Shown: positions 1 to 7,716 of the stretch, in pieces
How positions within the stretch are numbered: position 1 is the stretch's first letter
Layout: every line of letters begins with the position of its first letter
Assembly: GCF_000236805.1 (NCBI RefSeq)
Contig: NZ_AGFX01000047.1
Span: 124,001-188,000 of the forward strand
Length of the DNA: 64,000 bases
Reading direction: 5' to 3'
Source: Paenibacillus peoriae KCTC 3763
GTDB lineage: Bacteria > Bacillota > Bacilli > Paenibacillales > Paenibacillaceae
The notes under the pieces: model-generated
What the model saw: the letters and a program-made list of their open reading frames with translations, nothing else
Told to the model about the DNA's origin: nothing
Databases searched by the model: none
Made by a program: the position numbers and the translations under genes

Positions 1-222
1 CTGCGGATTCATTGAAGCAGTACGGCTTAATGTCGTGAGTTTATCTTGTAGAAATGAAACAATTTTAGTACTGGACTCACGATAGTTTTCTCGTTTCCAT
101 TCCATTAGCTGCTTTTGTTGATTCAGCTTATCGAGCGGTACACGCTCAGCAGTCATCAGCTTTTTGACCACTGCATCAATATCCAGGCCTGAGCCTGAGA
201 GACCACTTATTCTAGTTACCAT
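1..222 (-). CDS. fliD: Flagellar filament cap protein FliD, N-terminal part (runs off window)
   Basis: The first 74 codons of a minus-strand gene whose remainder lies outside the window. The protein begins [16 protein letters not shown] and continues with a short helical stretch containing [12 protein letters not shown], the usual N-terminal FliD_N pattern with a Gly/Asp-rich opening followed by a coiled coil. FliD caps the growing filament and folds incoming flagellin. A GGGGG ribosome site lies about 8 bases before the ATG. FlaG ends only 14 bases upstream, so the two are very likely co-transcribed from the sigma-D-type promoter in front of flaG. No central or C-terminal domain can be judged. 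Confidence 0.93.
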   Translation of the reverse strand, partial: MVTRISGLSGSGLDIDAVVKKLMTAERVPLDKLNQQKQLMEWKRENYRESSTKIVSFLQDKLTTLSRTASMNPQ

Positions 223-236
223 GATTGTATGTCCCC

Positions 237-620
237 CTATACTTTTTTATCAATAATGATTCCTGCAATTTCCATCATTCTAGCGGCTATATCCAAAATT
301 TTCTCGGGAGGTACCTCACGAATCAGATCGCCAGTTTCCTTGTTCATCACTTTTATCATGATTGCATGTGTCTTTTCATGCACAGAGATCTCAAATGTCT
401 TCTGTGGGCCTTGAATAGCATCAATTGCTTTCTGTAGTTCCAAAACTGCTTCCTCATGTGTCGGCTGTTTCTGCGCTGTACTACCTATATTGGTTGTTTG
501 GACAGCATCTTGTGCAACAGAATAATTTGTTTCGGCATCTGAAGGGGCTCCACGTTGTATTCCTGCTGATGGCTGAATCGGCAACAGATTTCCAGTGCTA
601 GAGGGGATCATCGAGTCCAT
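237..620 (-). CDS. flaG: FlaG family flagellar protein
   Basis: A 127-residue protein. The N-terminal half is low in complexity and rich in Ser, Pro and Gln; the C-terminal half is the conserved FlaG domain (helix [14 protein letters not shown], then a beta region with [21 protein letters not shown], then [18 protein letters not shown]). FlaG proteins influence filament length and sit next to fliD in Bacillus. An open frame extends about 100 codons upstream, but the ATG at 620 is chosen because a clean GGAGG lies 7 bases before it and the flagellin terminator lies inside the longer frame. It is followed closely by fliD. Confidence 0.9.
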   Translation of the reverse strand: MDSMIPSSTGNLLPIQPSAGIQRGAPSDAETNYSVAQDAVQTTNIGSTAQKQPTHEEAVLELQKAIDAIQGPQKTFEISVHEKTHAIMIKVMNKETGDLIREVPPEKILDIAARMMEIAGIIIDKKV

Positions 621-688
621 AGAATAACCTCCATTCATAGTTTTAGACACAATAAAACCGTTCTGTATTTGAAATGCCAATACATTAT

Positions 689-715
689 ATATCGGTAAAT
701 GAGTACAATTATTTA
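689..715 (-). promoter_or_regulatory. Sigma-D-type promoter for flaG-fliD
   Basis: On the minus strand TAAA is followed by 15 bases and ACCGATAT, seven of eight bases matching the sigma-D -10 consensus GCCGATAT with the canonical spacer. It lies about 70 bases upstream of the flaG start and downstream of the flagellin terminator, so flaG and fliD form their own late-class unit. Confidence 0.8.
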
Positions 716-735
716 CGAAAAAGCTAAAATAAAAA

Positions 736-772
736 CAAAAAAAGATCCTGCGAGAAGCAGAATCTTTTTTTG
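736..772 (-). terminator. Intrinsic terminator of the flagellin gene
   Basis: A hairpin with 16-base arms (one A/C mismatch) and a GAGAA loop. On the minus strand the stem ends in a run of seven T. It lies 20 bases after the flagellin stop codon. The arms are flanked by A7 and T7, so it could also act on plus-strand transcription. Confidence 0.88.
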
Positions 773-792
773 CAAACTTATGTCGTTTAAAA

Positions 793-1563
793 TTAACGCA
801 GCAACGACAGTACGCCTTGTGGCGCGGAGTTTGCTTGTGACAACATGGATTGCGAAGCTTGCAGCAAGATGTTGTTTTTGGACAGAGCAACCATTTCTTT
901 TGCCATGTCAGTATCACGAATACGGGATTCGGAAGCTGTCAGGTTTTCAACAGTTGTGCCCAAGTTGTTGGAAGTGTATTCCATACGGTTTTGCATAGCA
1001 CCCAGGTTCGCACGTTGCTTAGCAACTTTTTCAATTGCTTTAGTTGTAGCAGACAAACTTACTGCAGAAGTAAGACCACGGATATCAGTGGAATCGATAC
1101 CTTTAATAGTAAGAACGAACGCGTTATCATCAGCTTGGATTTTAACGCTTCCACCGGAAATCGCAATACCGTTGAATTTAGTGTTGGACAGGATTGCATC
1201 AATTTGACCGCCCAATTGACCAAGTTCTGCTTTGATGTTGGATTTATCGCCAGCGCTGTAAGTATCATTGAGTTGTTGAACGCTCAGCTCTTTCATACGA
1301 GTCAACATGGAGGATACTTCGTTCATTGCACCCTCAGCTGTTTGTGCGAAAGAGATACCATCTTGAACGTTACGTTGTGCTTGTTCCAGACCACGGATTT
1401 GACCGCGCATTTTTTCGGAAATAGAGAGACCAGCAGCATCGTCAGCTGCACGGTTGATACGCAGACCTGAAGACAATTTTTCCATGTTTTTACTTGCTGC
1501 TGAGTTGTTCAATTGCATGTTACGGTGTGTATTTACTGCAGGTAAGTTGTGATTGATAATCAT
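793..1563 (-). CDS. hag: Flagellin
   Basis: A 256-residue flagellin, the filament subunit exported by the flagellar type III apparatus. The N-terminal D0/D1 helices are typical (MIINHNLPAVNTHRNMQLNN, then EKLSSGLRINRAADDAAGLSISEKMRGQ), as is the C-terminal helix (LTASESRIRDTDMAKEM through SQANSAPQGVLSLLR). Only about 60 residues separate the conserved ends, so the surface-exposed D2/D3 domains are almost absent. The start at 1563 follows GGGAGG and gives the canonical flagellin N terminus. The leader carries two CsrA-type sites and a sigma-D-type promoter. csrA and fliW lie directly upstream, matching the known FliW-CsrA-flagellin feedback loop of B. subtilis. Confidence 0.97.
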   Translation of the reverse strand: MIINHNLPAVNTHRNMQLNNSAASKNMEKLSSGLRINRAADDAAGLSISEKMRGQIRGLEQAQRNVQDGISFAQTAEGAMNEVSSMLTRMKELSVQQLNDTYSAGDKSNIKAELGQLGGQIDAILSNTKFNGIAISGGSVKIQADDNAFVLTIKGIDSTDIRGLTSAVSLSATTKAIEKVAKQRANLGAMQNRMEYTSNNLGTTVENLTASESRIRDTDMAKEMVALSKNNILLQASQSMLSQANSAPQGVLSLLR

Positions 1564-1568
1564 TTTAA

Positions 1569-1584
1569 ATTTCCTCCCTGAAAT
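1569..1584 (-). promoter_or_regulatory. Putative CsrA site overlapping the flagellin ribosome binding site
   Basis: On the minus strand ATTTC and GAAAT can pair, leaving AGGGAG (the Shine-Dalgarno sequence, with a GGA-containing motif) in the loop. This matches the second CsrA site that blocks ribosome access on B. subtilis hag mRNA. Binding here is inferred. Confidence 0.6.
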
Positions 1585-1594
1585 GGTTTGATTC

Positions 1595-1608
1595 CCACAT
1601 CCTTGTGG
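1595..1608 (-). promoter_or_regulatory. Putative upstream CsrA site in the flagellin leader
   Basis: CCACA-AGGA-TGTGG forms a perfect five-pair stem that presents AGGA in a four-base loop. The sequence ACAAGGATGT agrees with the core of the CsrA consensus (ACARGGAUGU). It lies roughly 30 bases upstream of the second site, a distance that would suit a CsrA dimer bridging both. Confidence 0.68.
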
Positions 1609-1660
1609 TATAAGCGTCTTCACAGGTCGGCCGCCCTGAAGAATTACCGCTCTAAATTAT

Positions 1661-1688
1661 ATATCGACCCTGAGAGTAGATTTGTTTA
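1661..1688 (-). promoter_or_regulatory. Sigma-D-type promoter for flagellin
   Basis: Minus-strand TAAA, 16 bases, then GTCGATAT (seven of eight to GCCGATAT). It gives a leader of about 90 bases that contains both CsrA-type hairpins. The spacer is one base longer than the usual 15. Confidence 0.75.
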
Positions 1689-1835
1689 TAGCATTTCGAC
1701 TTTTTTTCGAAATATTTAATTAGTAAGTGAGCACTTTATGTTTTAAAACAAAATCGATAAATTAAAATACTACTAGCTTCATATAAGACCGACATACCAA
1801 ACCGTATACATTATCGTTAAGTCGTCAAACTCGAA

Positions 1836-2069
1836 TCAGGAATTCCTCTCCTTCATCGCGCTCATAGCACTTTGAATGGCATTCGTATCCATAACCGCAA
1901 ATTGATTATTTTGCTGAATAGCCTCAAAGACTTCCTTTCGATAGATATCAATATCCTTAGGAGCAGAAATACCAATTTTAACGGTATCGCCTTCGACAGA
2001 AAGAACAGTGACAACAATATCATTCTGAATTACAATGGATTCGCCCTTTTTTCGTGTTAATACCAGCAT
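1836..2069 (-). CDS. csrA: Carbon storage regulator CsrA
   Basis: A 77-residue RNA-binding translational repressor. The CsrA fold is clear: MLVLTRKKGESIVIQNDI at the N terminus (beta-1 with the conserved Leu-Thr-Arg and the Gly-Glu pair), then VKIGISAPKDIDIYRKEVFEAI with the RNA-contacting strand and helix. Its start overlaps the fliW stop by one base (TAATG), so translation is coupled. In Bacillus, FliW binds CsrA and releases it from flagellin mRNA once free FliW appears. The order fliW-csrA-hag and the two leader motifs support the same role here. The C-terminal tail is longer than in enteric CsrA, as is usual in Bacillus-type proteins. Confidence 0.97.
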   Translation of the reverse strand: MLVLTRKKGESIVIQNDIVVTVLSVEGDTVKIGISAPKDIDIYRKEVFEAIQQNNQFAVMDTNAIQSAMSAMKERNS

Positions 2070-2515
2070 TAGGACTCACCGCCTTCGCTTGACTCCGTTC
2101 TATTCCATAATGGGTGCTTAATTGTATACTTTGTATTCTGTAGAATAATTTGCTTTCCTGTATGGTGTTCAATATTAAAAATTAAAGGGGCCAGCAAATT
2201 AACCGTTGTTTTGGATTGATCACTGTTCCATGTACAGATACATCGTACTGATATCTGTTCCTGACTTGTAATTCCAATATCCTTCAGGGCATCATCAGAT
2301 AGCTCAAATTCATAATCTTCAAAAAAATCAAATGGATTTACGGTAATAAAAATAGTAGCTGGCTGCTCTACTGCACTAAAAAGGCTAAATAATTCATTAT
2401 GCTCCTGTAGTTGAAATTCCCGAAGTTGTTCAAATCCCGGTATTCCTTTCGGAAACACATAAAGAGCAGTATTTGTACCTTGGGTTTCTTCATCTAACTT
2501 CTGTTTTGGGGTCAT
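2069..2515 (-). CDS. fliW: Flagellar assembly factor FliW
   Basis: A 148-residue FliW with the signature FPKGIPGFEQLREF near the N terminus and a later stretch with SVRCICTWN and NLLAPLIFN, followed by ILQNTKYTIKHPLW. FliW antagonises CsrA and binds flagellin, linking filament assembly to flagellin translation. The gene begins just after the flgL terminator with GGAGGAGTTACTA before its ATG, and it is translationally coupled to csrA. The N-terminal 15 residues are polar and not conserved, so a slightly later start is possible, but the ribosome site supports the one given. Confidence 0.95.
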   Translation of the reverse strand: MTPKQKLDEETQGTNTALYVFPKGIPGFEQLREFQLQEHNELFSLFSAVEQPATIFITVNPFDFFEDYEFELSDDALKDIGITSQEQISVRCICTWNSDQSKTTVNLLAPLIFNIEHHTGKQIILQNTKYTIKHPLWNRTESSEGGES

Positions 2516-2541
2516 TAGTAACTCCTCCTGTATATAGTAAC

Positions 2542-2572
2542 AAAAAAGCTACGGACCATTCGTCCATAGCTT
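2542..2572 (-). terminator. Terminator after flgL
   Basis: Arms AAGCTA and TAGCTT plus GGAC/GTCC with one mismatch between them, loop CATTC, and a T-run on the minus strand. It separates flgM-flgN-flgK-flgL from fliW-csrA. Confidence 0.8.
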
Positions 2573-2597
2573 AAGATTACAGATGTCAAAGATAAAA

Positions 2598-3506
2598 TCA
2601 ACTCATAAAGTCCATCAGAGATGGCTGCATGATTTTAGCAGATGATTTCAGGGCAGCCTCGTAAATGGTTTGGGCAGATGTAGCTTGAATCATCAGACTA
2701 GCAACATCAGCATCCTCCGTTTTAGCTTGAAGTGTCGTCAAATTTAAGTTGCGGTCATCCAAACGGGATTGTATCAGTTCAACCCGATTCGTGCGTGCAC
2801 CCACTTCAGACAGACTTGTCTGCATTTTAGTAAAACGGGATTCAATACTTGTAAGTTGACCTGATATTGCTGCAGTATTACCGCTGCTCAGCGCAGAAGA
2901 TAGATCATCCATGATCTTAAAAACATTATCGGCTTCTGTTGATTTCCCAAAAAAATCACTGCCGGAAGTGTTAACCCGAAACGCATCTTGATCCCCGACT
3001 GCATAACTAACAGCAGCTTGATCTGGATTAATCTGATCATAACTTGTTACCGTAGCTGATAGTTGATACGGAGCCTGATCATAATTCTGACCATTAAAGA
3101 CATATTTCCCGCGAAGTTGACTATTGCCGATATTAACCAGTTGTTCTTTCAATTGATCTACTTCCAGCTTAATCGAATCCCGACCTGATTGAGGAAGCGT
3201 TTCGGTTGCACCCTCCACTGTCAACTCTTTAAGCCGTTTCATTACATCACTAGCCTGTTGCATAGTCGTATCAGTAAAATCTAACCAGCTAACAGCTGCA
3301 TCTGAATTGGTCTTGTATTGTTCATTTGAAGCCAGCTCAGCTCTATAACGTAAAGCATAGGTTACTCCTACCGGATCATCTGAAGGTTTATTCAACTTAC
3401 GACCTGTAGAAATTTGGTTTTCCATTTTACCCATATTACTATTATTCCGATTCAGGTTACTGAGCAGTTGCATATTGGTCATTCCTGAGGTTACTCGAAT
3501 TGGCAT
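2598..3506 (-). CDS. flgL: Flagellar hook-associated protein 3 (FlgL)
   Basis: A 302-residue hook-filament junction protein. The N-terminal flagellin-like helix is visible (MPIRVTSGMTNMQLLSNLNR, then NQISTGRKLNKPSDDPVG), as is a C-terminal helix (EDADVASLMIQATSAQTIYEAAL ending in MQPSLMDFMS). FlgL sits between FlgK and the filament. Start ATG with GGTGGAG upstream. The gap to flgK is about 24 bases, so this is the last gene of the flgM-flgN-flgK-flgL operon, and a terminator follows it. Confidence 0.96.
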   Translation of the reverse strand: MPIRVTSGMTNMQLLSNLNRNNSNMGKMENQISTGRKLNKPSDDPVGVTYALRYRAELASNEQYKTNSDAAVSWLDFTDTTMQQASDVMKRLKELTVEGATETLPQSGRDSIKLEVDQLKEQLVNIGNSQLRGKYVFNGQNYDQAPYQLSATVTSYDQINPDQAAVSYAVGDQDAFRVNTSGSDFFGKSTEADNVFKIMDDLSSALSSGNTAAISGQLTSIESRFTKMQTSLSEVGARTNRVELIQSRLDDRNLNLTTLQAKTEDADVASLMIQATSAQTIYEAALKSSAKIMQPSLMDFMS

Positions 3507-3530
3507 AGCTTACTCCACCTTCCCATTATA

Positions 3531-5111
3531 CTAGAGACCTACGCGGCCTGTACCATTAATCAGCTTATCCAACAGTTGGTCAAAAGTTGTCATGAAACGG
3601 GAGGCTGCACTGTAGGCATGTTGAAACTTGATCATATTTGACATTTCTTCATCCAATGATACCCCGCTGACGGATTGACGATTCATGTCCACTTGCTCAG
3701 TCAATAGCTGTGCATTCTGCGATTGACGCTCCGCTTCCTGAGTTTGGACGCCCAACTGTCCAACAATCGAACTGAAAAAGTCATCTACAGTGGTAGTTTG
3801 AGCTTGGGTCGTATTAAAACCAAACTTTACATTTTTCAGGCTCGCCATAGCCAATGCCAAAGCATTATTACCTACGGTTACCTTTTCATTGGCTGTACCC
3901 GTTCCATCTACCCGCAAAGAGCTGGCAATTTTGTTCGGGTCATCTTGTATATCCTTGCTCAATGTAATATTGCCCGCAGTAATAGCAGCTCCATCTTTGG
4001 AGGTGAAGAACGCCCCCCCCTTTGCTGGTGTCGTACCACTGAGTGTATATCCCAACTGATGGAGTCCATTAATTCCTTGAACAGTTACTTTTAAATCCGC
4101 CGTCAAGGTTCTGTTGTTATTCGCATTTGAATAAGTAACCGCTGTATTGTTGACACCTGAATTCAATACCGTTCCCTCAGGCAAAACTGTACCAGCAGGT
4201 AAGGTGATTTCAATGTTACCATTCGCCAGCGTATTAGCCAGCTGATCCATTTGATTTTTGTAATCTGCAACATATTTATCGCGGGATAAAATCATACCGT
4301 AAACTTCGCCGCCAGTTAACGTTCCACCCTGATATGCAGCTTCAAGACCAGCCGCCGTAACAGCAGTTACCTCTGTGCCCGCAACAGCTATTTGTCCAGC
4401 CACCGTTACCTGATAACCGGTATCCAACTGAGTTACCTGCACATTCGCAAGTTTGGACAACTTATCAACTGCATAATCCCGCTGATCCCGCAAGTCATTC
4501 GGATTATCTCCAAGCTGTTCTAGCTTGTATATATTACCATTCAGATCCGCTATAGATTGCAATAACGAATTCATCTCGCTTGTTTTTAGTGTAACGTTAT
4601 TAGTCAAATCAGAACTGAGTGCATCCAGTTGTTTGCTGGCCTGATTCATGGCATCCGTCAAAGCGAGTGTGGTCTCTTTTACAATTTTGCGATTCGTAAC
4701 ATCTTGAGGATCTTGGCTCAGATCGGACCATGCATCCCAAAAGTTATCCATGACCTTACGGATACCTGTGTCCGAGGGCTCATTCATAATGGTCTCAAGC
4801 TTGTTCAGCGTGTCATAACGGATATCCCAACCACCTTGAGAAGAACTTTCGTTACGATACTGATCATCTAAAAACGTCTGACGAATACGCTCAATAGCAG
4901 TGAATTCAACCCCTGTCCCCAGTTGGCCTCTTACAACGGAACGATTCAAACCATAGGCTTCCATAGAGTCGGTGGCCTTCATACTGACCACTTGTCTGGA
5001 ATAACCAGCCGTGTTGGCATTTGAGATATTGTGTCCAGTAGTATTTAGTGCTGCGGTTTGTGTGTTTAAGCTTCTTTTCGCTGTTTCTATAGCATGAAAT
5101 GTTGAGACCAT
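3531..5111 (-). CDS. flgK: Flagellar hook-associated protein 1 (FlgK)
   Basis: A 526-residue hook-filament junction protein exported by the flagellar apparatus. The N terminus carries the rod/hook motif (AALNTTGHNISNANTAGYSR) and the C terminus the conserved coil (SGVSLDEEMSNMIKFQHAYSA, then FDQLLDKLINGTGRVGL). The middle is Thr/Val-rich and variable, as expected for exposed domains. AAAGGAGG lies 6 bases before the ATG. It sits 15 bases after flgN, the gene for its export chaperone. Confidence 0.96.
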   Translation of the reverse strand: MVSTFHAIETAKRSLNTQTAALNTTGHNISNANTAGYSRQVVSMKATDSMEAYGLNRSVVRGQLGTGVEFTAIERIRQTFLDDQYRNESSSQGGWDIRYDTLNKLETIMNEPSDTGIRKVMDNFWDAWSDLSQDPQDVTNRKIVKETTLALTDAMNQASKQLDALSSDLTNNVTLKTSEMNSLLQSIADLNGNIYKLEQLGDNPNDLRDQRDYAVDKLSKLANVQVTQLDTGYQVTVAGQIAVAGTEVTAVTAAGLEAAYQGGTLTGGEVYGMILSRDKYVADYKNQMDQLANTLANGNIEITLPAGTVLPEGTVLNSGVNNTAVTYSNANNNRTLTADLKVTVQGINGLHQLGYTLSGTTPAKGGAFFTSKDGAAITAGNITLSKDIQDDPNKIASSLRVDGTGTANEKVTVGNNALALAMASLKNVKFGFNTTQAQTTTVDDFFSSIVGQLGVQTQEAERQSQNAQLLTEQVDMNRQSVSGVSLDEEMSNMIKFQHAYSAASRFMTTFDQLLDKLINGTGRVGL

Positions 5112-5126
5112 GTTTTCCTCCTTTAG

Positions 5127-5627
5127 TTAGGCGCGTGTATCAAATAATCCCGCTCGTACAGTTGATGTACTTTTATCAGCCGGACGCTGGTACACTGGTT
5201 CCGATTCCGCATAATATGACATACTCTCAATGGAAAAATCAATATAGGAAAGCGCCTGATGTATAAGCTGTTGATTCAACTCATTTAGTTTTTTCAATTC
5301 TTCGAGCGTATTTGCAAGTTTTTTTTGAATTTGCATAAGTCGCTGCTTGTCTTCTAGATCAAACACGAGACGAGACAATTCCGTTATATTGAGATTCAGC
5401 TTGGATTTAATACCACGCTCCTGCAAAAATTCATACACTACCTGCATGCGCCGTTCATCCAACTGCTCTATATGTCTGGAAAGCTTCGATTCCTGATTCA
5501 TGACTAAAATGAGCTGATCTACCTTATTAGATATCAGTGCTTCTTTCTTTTGAGTTCCTAGTGCAATCAACTGCTCATGAGCCTCTCTCAGCTGCTCCAG
5601 CACATCAATCAGGCGCTCTAAAGGCAT
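5127..5627 (-). CDS. flgN: FlgN-type export chaperone
   Basis: A 166-residue, almost entirely helical and charged protein (MPLERLIDVLEQLREAHEQL, then a long coiled coil rich in Glu, Lys and Gln). This fits the FlgN family, which escorts FlgK and FlgL to the export gate. Sequence conservation in the family is low, so the call rests mainly on size, helical character and position between flgM and flgK. It ends with a polar tail. Spacing to flgM is 12 bases. Confidence 0.88.
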   Translation of the reverse strand: MPLERLIDVLEQLREAHEQLIALGTQKKEALISNKVDQLILVMNQESKLSRHIEQLDERRMQVVYEFLQERGIKSKLNLNITELSRLVFDLEDKQRLMQIQKKLANTLEELKKLNELNQQLIHQALSYIDFSIESMSYYAESEPVYQRPADKSTSTVRAGLFDTRA

Positions 5628-5639
5628 ATTTTACTTCAC

Positions 5640-5915
5640 CTAGCTTTCGGAAGACTGTTTGAAGTAAGGCAACAGCTTCTCGGCAATTTTGTCTGCATCC
5701 ACACGGTAGGTTCCAGAAGCCACTTGCTGCTTAAGCTCCTGAATCTTTTTAACTCGATCTGTATCGCTGCTGCGGTTCAGCATTTCCATTGCTTCCGGGG
5801 AGATGGAAACCTCATCCTTGCGGCGAGATTTCTTTTGCTCCTCTTGGCGCCCTGTTTCAATATTTCGCTGGTATGGATTGATCGCTCCGATGCGGTTGGT
5901 CTCGTTAATTTTCAT
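5640..5915 (-). CDS. flgM: Anti-sigma-D factor FlgM
   Basis: A 91-residue negative regulator of the flagellar sigma factor. It opens MKINETNRIGAINPYQRN and contains the conserved C-terminal sigma-binding part (DEVSISPEAMEML, then RVKKIQELKQQVASGTYRVDADKIAEKLL). FlgM holds sigma-D inactive until the hook is complete. The ATG at 5915 is preferred over an upstream in-frame GTG because AAGGTGG sits about 7 bases before it. A sigma-D-type promoter lies about 130 bases upstream, so the anti-sigma gene is probably driven by the factor it inhibits. Confidence 0.93.
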   Translation of the reverse strand: MKINETNRIGAINPYQRNIETGRQEEQKKSRRKDEVSISPEAMEMLNRSSDTDRVKKIQELKQQVASGTYRVDADKIAEKLLPYFKQSSES

Positions 5916-6011
5916 AACTTCCACCTTCCTTAGTTATTTGATATGGTCAGAATGTTTCAGACGACATAGCGTCGAACATAGTTCGTATTCTTTATTTTGT
6001 GCATGTTTGCT

Positions 6012-6050
6012 AAAAATAAAAAAACCGATAAGCTCTATAAAGATTATCGG
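6012..6050 (-). terminator. Hairpin with T-rich tail between yvyF and flgM
   Basis: CCGATAA and TTATCGG pair around a 12-base loop, with an almost pure T tract on the minus strand. It would end yvyF transcription, but the distal arm is also the -10 region of the flgM sigma-D-type promoter. Confidence 0.6.
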
Positions 6051-6070
6051 CGGTATTTGAAACTTTTTGA
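6044..6070 (-). promoter_or_regulatory. Sigma-D-type promoter for the flgM operon
   Basis: Minus-strand TCAA, 15 bases, GCCGATAA. The -10 is close to perfect and the -35 differs by one base from TAAA. It lies about 130 bases upstream of flgM and overlaps the yvyF-flgM hairpin. Confidence 0.72.
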
Positions 6071-6100
6071 ATAGCTAAACGTGTTTTTAATTCCCCTGTA

Positions 6101-6511
6101 CTACTTTTCACGGAGTTTATCAATTGCGCTGTAGGCACCTTTGCCCATATTGTTACTTTGCTCCTGATTACTGCTTTCACGCGCGGCCTGATGCAGGTCT
6201 TTGGTCAGTCTTGTTCGACAAGAATCGCACATGTGTCCTTCACGAATCGGTATTCCGCATACTTCGCAAGGATACGTCATATTGGGTGCATTAGCAATGG
6301 AAATGCGCCCCTCACGTATAAATGTCGTGATTTGCTTAACGGATACCTCAGTAGCGTCAGAAAGCTCATGCATATTAATCCCTTTATTTTCACGTATATG
6401 TTTGACGCAGCGCTCATATTCAAGCTCGATTTCTTTAATACAATTCTGGCAGATTCCTCTGACATTCATAATAAACAGCTTTCCACAGCGGGGACAGTTA
6501 TCCAAATTCAT
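6101..6511 (-). CDS. yvyF: YvyF/TIGR03826-type flagellar operon protein
   Basis: A 136-residue cytoplasmic protein with two zinc-knuckle pairs at the N terminus (CPRCGKLF and CQNC), a central helix-turn-helix-like segment (INMHELSDATEVSVKQITTFIREGRI), and a second zinc ribbon (YPCEVCGIPI, then CDSCRTRLTKDL). This is the protein family found between the comF genes and flgM in Bacillus. Here it still precedes flgM, but comF has moved about 2 kb upstream. Molecular function is unknown; nucleic-acid binding or a FlgM-related regulatory role is plausible. The start follows AGAGG and gives the typical N terminus. Confidence 0.88.
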   Translation of the reverse strand: MNLDNCPRCGKLFIMNVRGICQNCIKEIELEYERCVKHIRENKGINMHELSDATEVSVKQITTFIREGRISIANAPNMTYPCEVCGIPIREGHMCDSCRTRLTKDLHQAARESSNQEQSNNMGKGAYSAIDKLREK

Positions 6512-6824
6512 CCTCTGCAGCGCCCCTTTCCAATTTCCGGTCTCTAATTACTTTTATCCTTACATTACCTTATACTGAAGAGCCTCGTCTAGCGAATATT
6601 TCAAAAAATATTCTCAGATTTTACACAACTACACATTTTGTACGTTATCATAATTAAAATATAGATGATAATACTCCAGCAGCGAAATTTTCTCTACATC
6701 TATATGTATCGTTATTCAAATGACATACAAACTAAGGAAGCCAACGAACCTTTACATCTCAGCCTATGGTATGTATCTATTTATCGTCAAAAAAGGCAAC
6801 TTATTTAAGGTTAAAAATAAAATA

Positions 6825-6857
6825 AGCGCCATTCCAGTAATTTTCGGGAATAGCGCT
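6825..6857 (-). terminator. Terminator-like hairpin of an unidentified minus-strand transcript
   Basis: AGCGC-C-ATTCC pairs with GGAAT-A-GCGCT, and the minus strand continues into a T-rich tract. No gene is recognised immediately upstream on that strand, which suggests a small RNA or small gene between here and about 7190. Confidence 0.6.
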
Positions 6858-7169
6858 CCATTATAATTAAATTAGCTATATATGAATATGATCAAACGTA
6901 GAAATGCAGATCAAGCCAAGGGGAAAACCGGGCGAAACAATCCTCAGAAGAATTCATGTTCACCTGTGCCCCGAATGCTATCAAGCAAATGCTGTAAATC
7001 CGGGGGATCGGCGCCCATACGAATGCTCCGCACATGGAGTGTGGGGATTCATAAATCTTATGCAACTATCCTCATTTCAATTCATAAACTATCTGAAATC
7101 AAGATAGATGCAGTATTGAAAATTTGCAGCCCAAAAAAAACAAACAATTATTCAAAAAAGCATTGTTTT

Positions 7170-7199
7170 AATAGAGGCCTTCCCGTATACTAAAGTCAA
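7170..7199 (-). promoter_or_regulatory. Possible sigma-A promoter of a short minus-strand transcript
   Basis: TTGACT, 18 bases, TCTATT on the minus strand. The -35 matches well and the -10 matches four of six. Together with the hairpin at 6825-6857 it would define a transcript of about 330 bases. Confidence 0.35.
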
Positions 7200-7245
7200 A
7201 CACTTGGTTTAATAAACACATATTATTATGCATTTATAATAATAA

Positions 7246-7716
7246 TTATTTATTTGTGTTTGTTTGTGGCACTTGCAGTTCTTGACCCACTTTAATCAGG
7301 TTGTTAATTTTAACCAGCTCTTCGACAGTAACGCCGTATTTTTCTGCAATAGAAGCCAGTGTATCGCCGTCTTGAACATTTACTGTGATTGTATTTACAG
7401 TAGCTGGTGTTTCAGTTGTAGTAGTTGTTGCTGGTTTTGTAGTTGTTGTTTGATTGTTGTTCTCAGTAGCTGGTTGAGCTGGTGTTGTAGCTGCTTCTTC
7501 TTCAGTAGCTTTAATTCCAAAAACCTTTTCTTCAAATGCTTTTTGTGCTGCTTCTTGTTGTTGAATGATCAGTTGCTCTTCAGCATGATCTTTATCACGA
7601 TCCTGTCCTGATGCTGCCATTACTTGACCTGTTGCAAATGGGCTCAGCAAGGATACTGCACCTAAGCTAACTGCCAGCATACTAGATACTGCTACTTTTT
7701 TCATTACGTTTTTCAT
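7246..7716 (-). CDS. Secreted LysM-domain protein
   Basis: A 156-residue exported protein. Residues 1-35 form a signal peptide (MKNVMKKVAVSSMLAVSLG, cleavage near VMAASG). Next come a charged helical segment rich in Gln and Glu and a Thr/Pro-rich linker. A single C-terminal LysM domain (VQDGDTLASIAEKYGVTVEELVKINN, then GQELQVP) should bind peptidoglycan. No catalytic domain is present, so it is probably a wall-attached structural or regulatory protein. AGGAGAG precedes the ATG. An all-A/T hairpin (7221-7244) follows the stop codon and may act as a weak terminator. It stands alone, flanked by long intergenic regions. Confidence 0.88.
   Translation of the reverse strand: MKNVMKKVAVSSMLAVSLGAVSLLSPFATGQVMAASGQDRDKDHAEEQLIIQQQEAAQKAFEEKVFGIKATEEEAATTPAQPATENNNQTTTTKPATTTTTETPATVNTITVNVQDGDTLASIAEKYGVTVEELVKINNLIKVGQELQVPQTNTNK

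Larger units (their letters stand above)
6512..7245. other. Gene-poor stretch between yvyF and the LysM gene
   Basis: No confident coding region in about 730 bases. Next to yvyF lies a perfect inverted repeat GAATATTT-CAAA-AAATATTC (6594-6613). A plus-strand frame at 6904-7107 contains CPECYQANAVN and YECSAHG, which looks like a zinc ribbon, but it has no ribosome site. The opposite strand holds a 29-codon frame (MGADPPDLQHLLDSIRGTGE) with an equally weak start. A minus-strand promoter-like sequence and a terminator bracket this part (see the separate entries). Confidence 0.5.

Noticed and set aside
237-917. A 226-codon minus-strand frame that contains flaG
   Set aside because: The first 100 codons cross the flagellin terminator and have no ribosome site; the conserved FlaG part starts at 620.
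850-1470. Long plus-strand frames opposite flagellin
   Set aside because: They are antisense shadows of flagellin and lack starts or family features.
6882-7193. A 103-codon plus-strand frame in the gap before the LysM gene
   Set aside because: Start context is poor and reading changes to a zinc-ribbon-like pattern only in another frame; not enough to call a gene.
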